Part shown: one piece after another, positions 7,235-15,543 of the stretch
Layout: the number at the start of each line of letters is the position of its first letter
Numbering within the stretch: the stretch's first letter is position 1
Made by a program: the position numbers and the translations under genes
The notes under the pieces: generated by a model
Told to the model about the DNA's origin: nothing
Database searches by the model: none
Seen by the model: only the letters and a program-made list of their open reading frames with translations
Assembly: GCA_945899335.1 (NCBI GenBank)
Contig: CAMDIP010000003.1
Coordinates: 1 to 26,119 of the forward strand
Reading direction: 5' to 3'
From: Bordetella parapertussis
Lineage (GTDB): Bacteria; Pseudomonadota; Gammaproteobacteria; Burkholderiales; Burkholderiaceae_C
DNA length: 26,119 nucleotides

Positions 7235-8211
7235 AGGTCTGACTCTACACCGAGTCGAGGGCTTTGTGGGGCTTTGCGCAACAAGGCGTTGCGAGTGGGG
7301 CTGTGGCTAAGTTGTTGCAGCCACCATTGCAGCGCTTTGTCCCCTGCGGGTTGACCCTTGGGGCTGGGATTTTCCCGCCAAGCGTAGCTGACGGTGGCGA
7401 GTCGCAAGGGCCGCATCACTTCGCACACGCAAAGTAAACCTTGATCGATATAGGGCTTGGCCAAGGTCAATGGCAAAAAGCCCGACCCCAAACCGCGCAG
7501 TTGCGCGTCGAGCTTGGCTTGCATACTGGGTACTGTGAACACATCTTGTCCGGCGAGCAGACCAAAGGTCAGGCCCATCCCTTGGGGTACCGTGTCAGCC
7601 ACCGCCACTGCGCGGTGGGATTGGATCAATCTGTCGCTCAGCGGTTGCACCATATGGGCCAATGGGTGTTGCGGAGCCACGGCAAAGACAAATTCCACTT
7701 CGCCCAGTGAGGCAAAGCGCAAACCTGCGCTGTTGCTGTAGGCGTAGCTCACACCGACCGCCAAATCTGCTTGGCCAGAGCTTAAAGCGCTCAAGGTACC
7801 GCTCAAGGTCTCGTTGCGAAGCTTTAAACGCGTGGGCGGGTTAAGTGCAAAAAACGTTTCACTCAGCTCCATCATGACCTGAAAATCAATGATGGCATCT
7901 ACCGCAATGGTGAGTTGGCCCTCCCAGCCAGTGGCCACCCGTTTGACGCGGTGCGCGATGCTGTCCATGTCCAAAAGTAAACGGCTGCCTTCATTTAGCA
8001 GTTCACGACCCGCCGCCGTCAGCTTGGCTTGGCGCGACGAGCGGGTGAACAGCAACACATCCAGCGCTTCCTCCATTTGACGTACGCGGTAGCTCAAGGC
8101 ACTGGGGACCACGCCTATCTCGCGTGCGGCTCCCGCAAAACTTCCTTTTTCAGCGATGGCATTGAGCATGAAGAGAGCGTCGGGGGTCAGGACATCACGG
8201 GCAGAGGACAT
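7231..8211 (-). CDS. LysR-family transcriptional regulator
   Basis: A 326-residue DNA-binding protein. A winged helix-turn-helix occupies about residues 9-66 (LNAIAEKGSFAGAAREIGVVPSALSYRVRQMEEALDVLLFTR in two parts around residue 30), followed by the linker helix and the periplasmic-binding-protein-like effector domain (about 95-295). Length is normal for the family. It is coupled by a 4-base overlap to the downstream flavoprotein and divergent from pirin. The common LysR arrangement suggests it controls the divergent pirin/doxX/flavodoxin genes and itself. A T-N11-A palindrome lies 17 bases before its start. Inducer unknown; quinones or electrophiles are a guess from the target genes. Confidence 0.92.
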   Translation of the reverse strand: MSSARDVLTPDALFMLNAIAEKGSFAGAAREIGVVPSALSYRVRQMEEALDVLLFTRSSRQAKLTAAGRELLNEGSRLLLDMDSIAHRVKRVATGWEGQLTIAVDAIIDFQVMMELSETFFALNPPTRLKLRNETLSGTLSALSSGQADLAVGVSYAYSNSAGLRFASLGEVEFVFAVAPQHPLAHMVQPLSDRLIQSHRAVAVADTVPQGMGLTFGLLAGQDVFTVPSMQAKLDAQLRGLGSGFLPLTLAKPYIDQGLLCVCEVMRPLRLATVSYAWRENPSPKGQPAGDKALQWWLQQLSHSPTRNALLRKAPQSPRLGVESDL

Positions 8212-8227
8212 AAAAAAGGCTTATTGA

Positions 8228-8240
8228 TCAAATTATTTGA
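8228..8240. promoter_or_regulatory. LysR-type T-N11-A box
   Basis: The palindrome TCAAA-TTA-TTTGA fits the T-N11-A rule for LysR regulators and lies in the divergent gap between lysR and pirin. A larger inverted pair ATTGAT (8223-8228) and ATCAAT (8249-8254) surrounds it. Sites are seen; binding is inferred. Confidence 0.45.
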
Positions 8241-8314
8241 ATGATGCCATCAATTTCATGCATCCCAACAAGAACTTTGGTCTATTAAAGTCACTCTTCT
8301 TCGAGAAACAAACC

Positions 8315-9019
8315 ATGCACACCATTCGACGCTCACAAGACAGAGGCTATGCCGACCACGGTTGGTTGAAGTCTTTTCACAGCTTTTCATTCGCGGGCTA
8401 CTACGACCCTGAGCACATGGGTTGGGGTAATTTGCGGGTAATTAACGAAGACCGTATTGCTGCAGGCACTGGCTTTGGCACCCATGGCCACCAAGACATG
8501 GAAATCATCAGCTATGTGTTGTCGGGCAATTTGGCCCACCAAGACAGCATGGGCAATGTCAAAGGCATTCCCCCAGGGGATGTGCAGCGCATGAGTGCGG
8601 GCACCGGCGTCAAGCACAGCGAGTTCAACCATGCTGAGGGCGAGGAAACCCATTTTTTGCAAATCTGGATAGAACCCAACCAACGTGGTGTGGTGCCCAG
8701 TTATGAGCAAAAAACTATTGCGCCTAATAGCAAGCGTGGCGCCTTGGTCTTGATCGCCAGCCCCGCGCCCACGGGGGACGCGGTAAAGATCCATGCCCAG
8801 GCTTCGCTGTATGCCGGTTTATTCGATGGAGAGGAAAAAGCGAACTTAGCTATCGGTTCTGACCATAAAGCCTACGTCCACCTTATTCGTGGTCAACTGC
8901 AAGTGAACGGCCAGCAGTTGAAAGCAGGAGACGCCATGCTGCTGGAGGGTGAACACCGCATCGATGTGAGCGGTGGCTTGGATGCAGAAGTCCTGGTATT
9001 CGATTTGTTCGAAAACTGA
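8315..9019 (+). CDS. Pirin family protein
   Basis: A 234-residue bicupin. The N-terminal cupin holds the metal ligands His57, His59, His101 and Glu103, matching human pirin His56, His58, His101 and Glu103 almost position for position, in HGHQDMEIISYVLSG and GTGVKHSEFNH. Bacterial pirins such as YhhW can act as quercetin 2,3-dioxygenases; many have unknown roles. ATG 8315 was chosen over an in-frame ATG at 8237 because pirins begin at the MHTIRRSQDRG motif and the longer start would overlap the regulator box. It heads a set with DoxX and a flavodoxin-like reductase, a combination that suggests handling of quinones or reactive aromatic compounds. Confidence 0.93.
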   Translation: MHTIRRSQDRGYADHGWLKSFHSFSFAGYYDPEHMGWGNLRVINEDRIAAGTGFGTHGHQDMEIISYVLSGNLAHQDSMGNVKGIPPGDVQRMSAGTGVKHSEFNHAEGEETHFLQIWIEPNQRGVVPSYEQKTIAPNSKRGALVLIASPAPTGDAVKIHAQASLYAGLFDGEEKANLAIGSDHKAYVHLIRGQLQVNGQQLKAGDAMLLEGEHRIDVSGGLDAEVLVFDLFEN

Positions 9020-9040
9020 CTATTTATATTGGAGATAGTG

Positions 9041-9487
9041 ATGATTAAAGTAAATGATTCCTTGATTACCTTGGTCGGCCGTGTTTTGCTGGGCGTGTTG
9101 TTTTTGCCAGCCGGTTTGATGAAATTGATGGGCTTTGCAGGCACCGCAGGCTATATCGCTTCAGTCGGCTTGCCCCTGCCTGAAGTAGGTGCGGCTTTGG
9201 CCATCGCCATTGAAATTGGTGGCGGTGCGGCATTGCTGGCTGGCTACCACGCCCGATTGGCGGCAATTGTGTTGGCGGTGTTCACGGTGGTTGCCACTGT
9301 GTGTTTCCACAACTTTTGGGCCATGCCCGAAGACCAAGCCTTTGTCCAGCAGTTGATGTTCTTTAAGAACATTGCCGTGGTCGGTGGCTTGTTGGTCTTG
9401 GCGGCCCACGGTGCTGGCGCGTGGAGCTTGGATGCCAGGTCCCAAACGGACGACCACCCTTTGGCCCACGATCACGTTCAAGAGTAA
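9041..9487 (+). CDS. DoxX family membrane protein
   Basis: A 148-residue inner-membrane protein with four predicted helices (about residues 8-28, 48-68, 72-92 and 106-126). The family motif FLPAGLMKLMGFAG is at the end of helix 1. The His-rich, charged C-terminus (HPLAHDHVQE) probably faces the cytoplasm. DoxX relatives include the small subunit of thiosulfate:quinone oxidoreductase and stress proteins of unknown activity; which applies here cannot be told. The ATG at 9041 is preceded by GGAG at the right distance; an in-frame TTG at 9029 is unlikely. It sits 21 bases after pirin and before a flavodoxin-like gene, in one operon. Confidence 0.88.
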   Translation: MIKVNDSLITLVGRVLLGVLFLPAGLMKLMGFAGTAGYIASVGLPLPEVGAALAIAIEIGGGAALLAGYHARLAAIVLAVFTVVATVCFHNFWAMPEDQAFVQQLMFFKNIAVVGGLLVLAAHGAGAWSLDARSQTDDHPLAHDHVQE

Positions 9488-9521
9488 TTTTTTAACCCAC
9501 CCCTAAGAGGAGAAGTACTGC

Positions 9522-10055
9522 ATGAGTAAGACTGTCGTTGTTTACCACTCTGGCTACGGCCACACCCAACGCGTTGCCCAATTTGTGGCCGAGGGCGCTA
9601 AAGCGCAACTCATCGCCATCGACGCAGACGGTAATGTGAGCGACGCTGATTGGACCGCCATCAACGCGGCGGACGCCATCATCTTTGGCTCACCCACTTA
9701 CATGGGCATGGCTTCTTGGCAATTCAAAAAATTCGCCGATGCCTCCTCCAAGCAGTGGATGAGCGGTGCGTGGAAAGACAAAGTCGCCGGCGGTTTCACC
9801 ATTTCTGGTAGCCCCAGCGGCGACAAACTGTCGACCATTCAGTACTTCATCACTTTGGCCATGCAACAAGGCATGGTGTGGGTAGGTCAGCCCGCCATGA
9901 ACGACGGCAAGATCAACCGTATCGGTTCCAACTCCGGTGTGATGGCACAAGTGGGCCCAACGAGCCCAGCTGCTGACATTCCCCAAGGTGACTTGGACAC
10001 GGCCAAAACCTACGGCGAACGGGTCGCACAAGTGGCGGCCAAACTGCACGCTTGA
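9522..10055 (+). CDS. Flavodoxin-fold NAD(P)H:quinone oxidoreductase, WrbA-like
   Basis: A 177-residue cytoplasmic flavoprotein. The FMN-phosphate loop is near the N-terminus (YHSGYGHTQRVA, residues 8-19). FGSPTYMGMASWQFKKF is the typical flavin-binding strand and loop of the WrbA/NADPH-dependent FMN-reductase-like group. It would reduce quinones by two electrons and so avoid semiquinone radicals. It is shorter than E. coli WrbA (198 residues), so the gene symbol is not given. A good AGAGGAG ribosome site lies before ATG 9522. It is the last gene of the pirin operon, followed by a strong terminator. Confidence 0.88.
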   Translation: MSKTVVVYHSGYGHTQRVAQFVAEGAKAQLIAIDADGNVSDADWTAINAADAIIFGSPTYMGMASWQFKKFADASSKQWMSGAWKDKVAGGFTISGSPSGDKLSTIQYFITLAMQQGMVWVGQPAMNDGKINRIGSNSGVMAQVGPTSPAADIPQGDLDTAKTYGERVAQVAAKLHA

Positions 10056-10075
10056 TTTTTCACTGAGCGCTACAT

Positions 10076-10111
10076 GCCGCTTGGCGCGAAAGTGCCAAGC
10101 GGCTTCTTTTT
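10076..10111 (+). terminator. Rho-independent terminator of the pirin-doxX-flavodoxin operon
   Basis: A perfect 10-bp stem GCCGCTTGGC / GCCAAGCGGC (10076-10085 with 10094-10103) is extended inward by C-G and G-U pairs and closed by a GAAA tetraloop (10088-10091). TTCTTTTT follows. It starts 20 bases after the flavodoxin stop. Confidence 0.92.
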
Positions 10112-10135
10112 GGGGAGTTGGGTTAGCATGAAGCC

Positions 10136-10837
10136 ATGAAGATTTTGAGCATACTGCCGTGGGCAGATTGGTTGGTTTTGCTGTTTTTTGGGTTGGTGTG
10201 GATTGGCTATGCCCAATTTGCAAGTCGTTGGTCGCTCAAACGCCCCTCTATCTTGGCCGCCACCAACCGCTTTCGACTGCGGTGGATCAAGGTGTCGCTC
10301 ACCCGCGACCCAAGGGTGCTTGACGGCATCATTACGCAGACCTTGTCGAACACACCGGCGTTCTTTTCATCCACCACAATTTTGATTATTGGTGGTTTGC
10401 TCGCCCTCATGGGAACCACGGACAAAGCTGCCGAGTTGGTACGAGAAATTCCTTTTTCTCAGGCGACACCCATCTTGGTGTTTGAGTTCAAGATACTTGT
10501 GTTGATTGCTATTTTTGTGTATGCCTTTTTCCGTTTTTCATGGTCGATGCGGCAATACACGTTTGTGGCTTTGATGATTGGCGCTTTACCCCCACCCGAA
10601 TTTTTTGCCGCACAACCTGACAAGGAAGACGATTACGCCCAACGCGTGTCCGCGATGACAGGACTGGCCGCAGAAACTTTCAACGATGGCTTGAGGGCTT
10701 ATTACTTTTCGTTTGCGGTGATGGGTTGGTTTTTCTCACCCATGACTTTTGTGCTGACCACGTTGTTGATCGTGGCGATTTTGTATAACCGCGAATTCCG
10801 CTCGGATGTGCTGGGTGTGCTGAACGACGGCAATTAA
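10136..10837 (+). CDS. DUF599 family membrane protein
   Basis: A 233-residue inner-membrane protein of unknown function. It has about four hydrophobic segments (near 8-26, 76-92, 112-134 and 190-222) and DUF599-like features: WADWLVLLFFGLVWIGYA at the start, then FRLRWI, ILAATNR, and FKILVLIAIFVYAFFRFSWSMRQY in the middle. It follows the strong terminator of the preceding operon, so it needs its own promoter; none is obvious in the 24 bases left, and transcription may depend on read-through. It is convergent with bioB. Family assignment is from pattern memory. Confidence 0.75.
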   Translation: MKILSILPWADWLVLLFFGLVWIGYAQFASRWSLKRPSILAATNRFRLRWIKVSLTRDPRVLDGIITQTLSNTPAFFSSTTILIIGGLLALMGTTDKAAELVREIPFSQATPILVFEFKILVLIAIFVYAFFRFSWSMRQYTFVALMIGALPPPEFFAAQPDKEDDYAQRVSAMTGLAAETFNDGLRAYYFSFAVMGWFFSPMTFVLTTLLIVAILYNREFRSDVLGVLNDGN

Positions 10838-10875
10838 AAGAAATTCAGGCTCTTCAGGTAGACGCACTGAATTTC
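10836..10875 (-). terminator. Probable terminator of bioB
   Basis: A 9-bp inverted repeat GAAATTCAG (10840-10848) / CTGAATTTC (10867-10875) with an 18-base loop lies between convergent DUF599 and bioB. Read on the minus strand it is followed by TTTT. The stem is AT-rich and the loop long, so it may be weak. Confidence 0.45.
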
Positions 10876-10886
10876 ATGGCGTTTCT

Positions 10887-11891
10887 TTAGGTGGTGGAAA
10901 TTCCCAGCTTGTTGAGCAAGGCCTGATCCTTTTGCCAATCTGGGTTGCCTGTGGTGAGTAATTTATCGCCATAAAAAATGGAATTGGCCCCGGCCATGAA
11001 ACACAGTGCTTGTATGGCTTCGCCCATTTGCTGACGACCAGCCGACAGCCGCACACGAGCTTTAGGCATGGTGATGCGAGCAACTGCAACAGTGCGAACG
11101 AACTCCAGCAAGTCAAGAGACTCGGTGCCGTGTAACGGCGTGCCTTCGACTTGGACCAAGTTGTTGATGGGCACCGATTCAGGATAGGGTGTCAAGTTGG
11201 CGAGTTGGTGTACCAGACCAGCGCGCTGTGCGCGGCTTTCACCCATGCCAACGATGCCCCCGCTGCACACATTCATGCCTGCCGAACGTACATGGGCCAG
11301 CGTATCAAGACGCTCTTGGTAATCACGCGTTGTGATGATGTCACCGTACAACTCTGGCGCTGTGTCTAGGTTGTGGTTGTAATAGTCCAAACCGGCTTGT
11401 TTCAACGTGCCAGCTTGTCGTTCAGTCAACATGCCCAGTGTGCAGCAGGCTTCCATGCCCAGCGATTTGACCGTGCGAACCAGTTCGGCGACTTTTTCTA
11501 CATCACGGTCTTTGGGTTCACGCCAAGCCGCGCCCATGCAAAAACGGCTTGCGCCATTCTTTTTTGCCTCAAGCGCAGCGGTTTTGACCTCTTCGACATC
11601 CAGCAATTTGGAAGCTTCAACACCCGTGTTGTAGTGAACAGACTGGGGGCAATATCCGCAGTCTTCGGGGCAACCACCGGTTTTGATCGACAAAAGCGTG
11701 GAGAGTTGGACTTCGTTCGGATTGAAATGTTCGCGGTGAATTTGTTGAGCCTTGAGCATCAAATCGCTGAAGGGTAAATTAAATAATGCTTCGATAGATT
11801 GGCGACTCCACACTTCAACAGAATTTTCTGAGGGCTTGGCGGGCTTGAGGAAACGAAGAGGCTGTACTTGCTGTGTCACTGCGGTCGGCAT
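10887..11891 (-). CDS. bioB: Biotin synthase
   Basis: A radical-SAM enzyme that inserts sulfur into dethiobiotin to make biotin, the last pathway step. The 334-residue protein has the CxxxCxxC cluster Cys74-Cys78-Cys81 ([13 protein letters not shown]) for the 4Fe-4S cluster. The further Cys in [17 protein letters not shown] and [11 protein letters not shown], plus Arg in RVRLSAGR, fit the 2Fe-2S site. The start at 11891 (MPTAVTQQV) is preferred; an in-frame start at 11933 would add 14 hydrophobic residues not usual in the family. The gene is divergent from bioAFD, which contain the three earlier ring-forming steps. Confidence 0.97.
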   Translation of the reverse strand: MPTAVTQQVQPLRFLKPAKPSENSVEVWSRQSIEALFNLPFSDLMLKAQQIHREHFNPNEVQLSTLLSIKTGGCPEDCGYCPQSVHYNTGVEASKLLDVEEVKTAALEAKKNGASRFCMGAAWREPKDRDVEKVAELVRTVKSLGMEACCTLGMLTERQAGTLKQAGLDYYNHNLDTAPELYGDIITTRDYQERLDTLAHVRSAGMNVCSGGIVGMGESRAQRAGLVHQLANLTPYPESVPINNLVQVEGTPLHGTESLDLLEFVRTVAVARITMPKARVRLSAGRQQMGEAIQALCFMAGANSIFYGDKLLTTGNPDWQKDQALLNKLGISTT

Positions 11892-11945
11892 AGATAAGTT
11901 CAAATAAAAGGAATGAAGAGAATATAGCAACAAATAAGCCTATAA

Positions 11946-11974
11946 ATGACAGGGCGGAGATCGCTTAGGATAAT
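11946..11974 (+). promoter_or_regulatory. Candidate bioA promoter with palindromic operator
   Basis: -35 ATGACA (11946-11951) and -10 GATAAT (11969-11974) with a 17-bp spacer, each one mismatch from consensus. The palindrome AGGAT-A-ATCCT (11967-11977) covers the -10. No E. coli-type BirA operator or BioR box was recognised in 11892-12041, so the regulator, if any, is unknown. Confidence 0.45.
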
Positions 11975-12041
11975 CCTCAGCACATGCAATCCACCTGCTT
12001 GTCACTCTAAGAGGTTTTATCTGAGTTCTCATTCTTCGAAA

Positions 12042-13358
12042 TTGGTGCAACGCAGTTTGCAAAGTGTCTGGCATCCATGTACACAAATGCAACACCACGA
12101 GACTGTGCCATTGGTAGCCGTTCAACGCGGCAGCGGTCCTTGGCTTTATGACCACGATGGCAACCGTTATCTGGACGCCATCAGTTCTTGGTGGGTCAAT
12201 TTGTTTGGTCACGCCAACCCACGCATCAACGATGCATTGAAACACCAACTCGACACCTTGGAACATGCCATGCTCGCTGGCTTTACCCATGAGCCTGTGG
12301 TGTCGTTGTCCGAGAAGCTCTCGGCCTTAACTGACGGCGCATTGGGACATTGTTTTTATGCCTCAGACGGCTCTTCTGCGGTAGAGATTGCCCTCAAGAT
12401 GAGTTTTCACAGTTGGCGCAACCAAGGCCTTGGCAGCAAACAGGAGTTTGTGTGTTTGAAAGGTGGCTATCACGGAGAAACTGTGGGGGCGCTGGGTGTG
12501 ACCGATGTGCCTATCTTTCGAGACGCCTATGACGCATTACTGAGGCCTGCTCACACCATCATGTCGCCCGATGCCAGGCATTCAATGGCTGGTGAGACTG
12601 CAGACCAAGTGGCGCTGCGTGCAGCCAGAGAACTTGAAAGCCTGCTCCAAGCGCGGGCAGCGCATATCAGTGCTGTCATTATCGAGCCCTTGGTGCAATG
12701 CGCTGGTGGCATGGCCATGCACAGCCCTGTGTATGTTCAGGAGGTTCGACGCTTATGCTCTGCCTTCAATGTGCATTTCATCGCTGATGAAATTGCTGTG
12801 GGCTGTGGTCGAACTGGTCATTTTTTTGCTTGTCAGCATGCAGCTGTGTGGCCTGATTTTTTATGTCTGTCCAAAGGTATCAGCGGAGGGTATTTGCCCT
12901 TGTCAATAGTGATGACACGAGACGATGTCTATGATTCTTTTTACAGCGACAGCATGGCGCGTGGCTTCTTGCACTCGCATTCCTACACGGGTAATCCACT
13001 GGCTTGTCGCGCTGCTTTGGCCACGCTGGAGATTTTCGAACAAGATGACGTGCTTGCTCAAAACCGAGTGCTTGCAAAACGACTGAGCGATGGACTTGCG
13101 CCGTTGGCCGGTCATTCGAAGGTGAAACACTTTCGCCAGCAAGGCATGATCTTGGCTTTCGATGCGATGGTTGAAGACACAAAGCTTGCTGCCACTTTTT
13201 CGCGACGCTTCTTTGCCAGTGCTTTAAAACATGAATTGCTGTTGCGACCTATCGGTACAACTGTTTATGTGATGCCGCCCTATGTATTGAGCGATTCAGA
13301 CACTGGTTTTTTGGTCGAGCGTTTACAAACCGTATTTGATGAAGTCATCAGCGCATGA
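12042..13358 (+). CDS. bioA: Adenosylmethionine-8-amino-7-oxononanoate aminotransferase
   Basis: A PLP enzyme that uses S-adenosylmethionine as amino donor to turn 8-amino-7-oxononanoate (KAPA) into 7,8-diaminopelargonate. Family motifs are VWHPCTQM near the N-terminus, SSWWVNLFGHANP, the cofactor phosphate site ASDGSSAVEIALKM, YHGETVGALGVTD, DEIAVGCGRTG and the PLP lysine in CLSKGISGG. The start is unclear: the open frame runs back to ATG 11946, but that ATG lies in the candidate promoter and homologues begin shortly before VWHPCTQM. TTG 12042 or GTG 12045 fit in length but lack a ribosome site; CTG 12021 has AAGAGG six bases upstream. The end overlaps bioF by ATGA. Confidence 0.95.
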   Translation: MVQRSLQSVWHPCTQMQHHETVPLVAVQRGSGPWLYDHDGNRYLDAISSWWVNLFGHANPRINDALKHQLDTLEHAMLAGFTHEPVVSLSEKLSALTDGALGHCFYASDGSSAVEIALKMSFHSWRNQGLGSKQEFVCLKGGYHGETVGALGVTDVPIFRDAYDALLRPAHTIMSPDARHSMAGETADQVALRAARELESLLQARAAHISAVIIEPLVQCAGGMAMHSPVYVQEVRRLCSAFNVHFIADEIAVGCGRTGHFFACQHAAVWPDFLCLSKGISGGYLPLSIVMTRDDVYDSFYSDSMARGFLHSHSYTGNPLACRAALATLEIFEQDDVLAQNRVLAKRLSDGLAPLAGHSKVKHFRQQGMILAFDAMVEDTKLAATFSRRFFASALKHELLLRPIGTTVYVMPPYVLSDSDTGFLVERLQTVFDEVISA

Positions 13359-14548
13359 TCTTTTCTAAACTGGATGCATTGGCATCAAACCTGTCGGCAT
13401 TGGAGACGCAAGGCCTGCGTCGGGAAAGGCGCAGTGTTGAGTCTGTCTCGCAAGGGCATATGGTGGTGGATGGCAGGCGGCTACTGACCTTCAACAGCAA
13501 CGATTACTTGGGTTTGGCGTCACACCCACAGGTGGTGGAAGCCATCAAGGAGGGCGCATCTTTGTATGGCGCAGGCAGCGGTGCATCGCATTTGATCAGC
13601 GGTCATTCTCAAGCACATGATCGGCTGGAAGAATTGCTGGCTACATTTTTTTTGTCTCATATTCCATCCGCAAGAGCACTGTATTTCAGCAGCGGTTATA
13701 TGGCGAACTTGGGCGTATTGACCGCATTGGCTGGCACGGCCTCAGGGGACATTAGCTTTTTCTCGGATCAGTTGAATCACGCATCCTTGATTGACGGCAT
13801 ACGCCTGACCCGTGAACCTTTCCAAATTTATGCCCACGCAGATATTGCCGATTTATCGTTGAAACTGTCTTCTTGTCAAAGTGGAACAAAGGTGGTGGTG
13901 ACTGATGGGGTGTTCAGCATGGATGGCGATATCGCGCCAATGCCAGGTTTGCTGCGCTTGTGCGAGCAACATGGAGCATGGCTGTTGGTTGATGATGCGC
14001 ATGGTTTTGGCGTTTTAGGCGACAGCGGCGCTGGCGTGTTGCAGCATTTCAACCTTAGCTCACCTCAATTGATCTACATGGGTACCCTTGGTAAAGCTGC
14101 TGGCGTGTCAGGCGCGTTTGTTGCCGCGCATGAACATTTCATTGAATGGATGGTGCAGCGCTCACGTCCCTATATTTACACCACTGCGGCAGTGCCAGCG
14201 CTGGCTCATGCACTATTGACCAGTCTGCGCATCATTCGCGGCGAAGAGGGCCAAAGACGGCGATCGCATTTGAAATCATTGATTCAACAACTGTCGACTG
14301 CGCCTGTTCCTTCATTTTGGAAGCGCCTTGATTCAATGACGCCGATTCAGCCCATGGTGCTGGGCAGCAATGAGCAGGTATTGACGGCTTCTGCAGAATT
14401 GAATCAGCAGGGTATTTGGATCAGCGCGATTCGTGCGCCGACCGTCCCCGTCAACACCGCCAGATTGCGAATCACCTTGTCGGCCGCTCATACAGCGCAA
14501 GACGTTGACCAATTGGTACAGGCCATTTCGAGTAGTGTTCATACATGA
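13355..14548 (+). CDS. bioF: 8-amino-7-oxononanoate synthase
   Basis: Joins pimeloyl-ACP (or CoA) with L-alanine to give KAPA, the first ring-building step. The 397-residue PLP enzyme has FNSNDYLGLA (46-55), GAGSGASHLISG (72-83), DDAHGFG (213-219) with the cofactor-binding Asp/His, and the PLP lysine Lys247 in GTLGKAAG. Length is normal. ATG 13355 overlaps the bioA stop and the 3' end overlaps bioD, both by four bases, which indicates tight translational coupling. Confidence 0.97.
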   Translation: MIFSKLDALASNLSALETQGLRRERRSVESVSQGHMVVDGRRLLTFNSNDYLGLASHPQVVEAIKEGASLYGAGSGASHLISGHSQAHDRLEELLATFFLSHIPSARALYFSSGYMANLGVLTALAGTASGDISFFSDQLNHASLIDGIRLTREPFQIYAHADIADLSLKLSSCQSGTKVVVTDGVFSMDGDIAPMPGLLRLCEQHGAWLLVDDAHGFGVLGDSGAGVLQHFNLSSPQLIYMGTLGKAAGVSGAFVAAHEHFIEWMVQRSRPYIYTTAAVPALAHALLTSLRIIRGEEGQRRRSHLKSLIQQLSTAPVPSFWKRLDSMTPIQPMVLGSNEQVLTASAELNQQGIWISAIRAPTVPVNTARLRITLSAAHTAQDVDQLVQAISSSVHT

Positions 14549-15228
14549 ATAATTCATTGCCTGTCCATGCCTTTTCCTGCTTCGTCACAGGTACCGACAC
14601 GGAGATCGGTAAGACCTTGGTGGCGTCTGCATTGGTGTACCTTCAGGCGCAGCGCGGCCATCGTGTGGCTGCAATGAAGCCTGTGGCTGCGGGTACAGAG
14701 TGGCGCAATGGACGCTGGTGCAATGAAGATGTGGACCATCTTGCAGCATGCGTTTCTGTCTTACTGCCTCAGCAAATGACGACGCCATATTTATTCAAAG
14801 CAGCTGCAGCGCCGCATATTGCTGCAAGTTTTGAAAACAGACTTATAGAGCGTTCACACATACTGAGTTGTTATGAGCATGTAAAGACGCAGGCCGATGC
14901 CTTGGTGGTTGAAGGTGTCGGTGGTTTTTGTGTGCCGTTAAACGATAACTATGACACTGCGGACATGGCCAAAGACTTGAACTTGTCTGTGGTGCTGGTG
15001 GTTGGAATGCGTCTGGGTTGCATCAATCAGGCCTTGTTGACTTCAGAAGCAATTGCCTCAAGAGGTTTAAAGCTCATGGGGTGGGTGGCTAACAGCGTAG
15101 ATGAGCATATGTTGTATGCACAGGAAAATATCGAAGCCATTGCCCAAAGAATCAATGCTCCGTTATTGGCATCCATTCCCCGACTTGAAGTGGCCAATGC
15201 AGCCTCAGCTGCGGCTTGTTTTTCTTAA
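14545..15228 (+). CDS. bioD: Dethiobiotin synthetase
   Basis: ATP-dependent carboxylation of diaminopelargonate to dethiobiotin, feeding BioB. The 227-residue protein has the P-loop GTDTEIGKT (16-24), the substrate loop KPVAAGTE and EGVGGFCVPL (the second nucleotide/metal loop). It overlaps bioF by ATGA. No bioC or bioH (pimeloyl-chain makers) is present in this window, so the early steps must be coded elsewhere. Confidence 0.96.
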   Translation: MNNSLPVHAFSCFVTGTDTEIGKTLVASALVYLQAQRGHRVAAMKPVAAGTEWRNGRWCNEDVDHLAACVSVLLPQQMTTPYLFKAAAAPHIAASFENRLIERSHILSCYEHVKTQADALVVEGVGGFCVPLNDNYDTADMAKDLNLSVVLVVGMRLGCINQALLTSEAIASRGLKLMGWVANSVDEHMLYAQENIEAIAQRINAPLLASIPRLEVANAASAAACFS

Positions 15229-15244
15229 ACTATCAAGGACCCAC

Positions 15245-15508
15245 ATGACTTCTGAACTCATTGTGATCTGCTTATATCTATTTTTTGGTGTCTGTTTTGG
15301 TTTTGTAACTTATCCATACCGTCACTTCTTTAGCGAAGGACCTGAAAAATCTAAAAACTCAGATCAATCATCGCCTCTTGAGGGTCGGGTTTTTTGGGTG
15401 TTGATTTGTACATGGCTTTGGCCCATCATGGTCATCACCGGTTTGAATACAGCTTGGATCCTTTCGAAACGCAAAAAACAGGCTCAAAAGAACTCAAACT
15501 CTGTTTAG
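15245..15508 (+). CDS. Small two-helix membrane protein, function unknown
   Basis: An 87-residue protein not recognised. Two hydrophobic segments (about residues 4-22 and 49-68) are joined by a charged loop (FFSEGPEKSKNSDQSSPLEG). The basic C-terminus (SKRKKQAQK) suggests a cytoplasmic tail. ATG 15245 is 16 bases after bioD, with AAGGAC just upstream, so it is probably the last gene of the bio operon by position. There is no evidence of a role in biotin metabolism. The frame continues upstream inside bioD, but ATG 15245 is the natural start. Confidence 0.65.
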   Translation: MTSELIVICLYLFFGVCFGFVTYPYRHFFSEGPEKSKNSDQSSPLEGRVFWVLICTWLWPIMVITGLNTAWILSKRKKQAQKNSNSV

Positions 15509-15543
15509 ATGGAACCCAAGCTCTTCAAACACCAAAAAATCAA

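Noticed and set aside
6725..7354. 209-codon plus-strand frame opposite the flavoprotein gene
   Set aside because: It is antisense to a gene with clear FAD motifs and has no plausible domain.
11892..12041. BirA or BioR operator in the bioB-bioA gap
   Set aside because: Neither the long BirA inverted repeat nor the short TTAT-type BioR palindrome is present; only an unrelated 11-bp palindrome is seen.
12042..15508. Recent horizontal transfer of the bio block because it looks more AT-rich than its neighbours
   Set aside because: The impression is by eye only; no mobile-element remains or flanking repeats are seen. A windowed GC and codon-use calculation would be needed.
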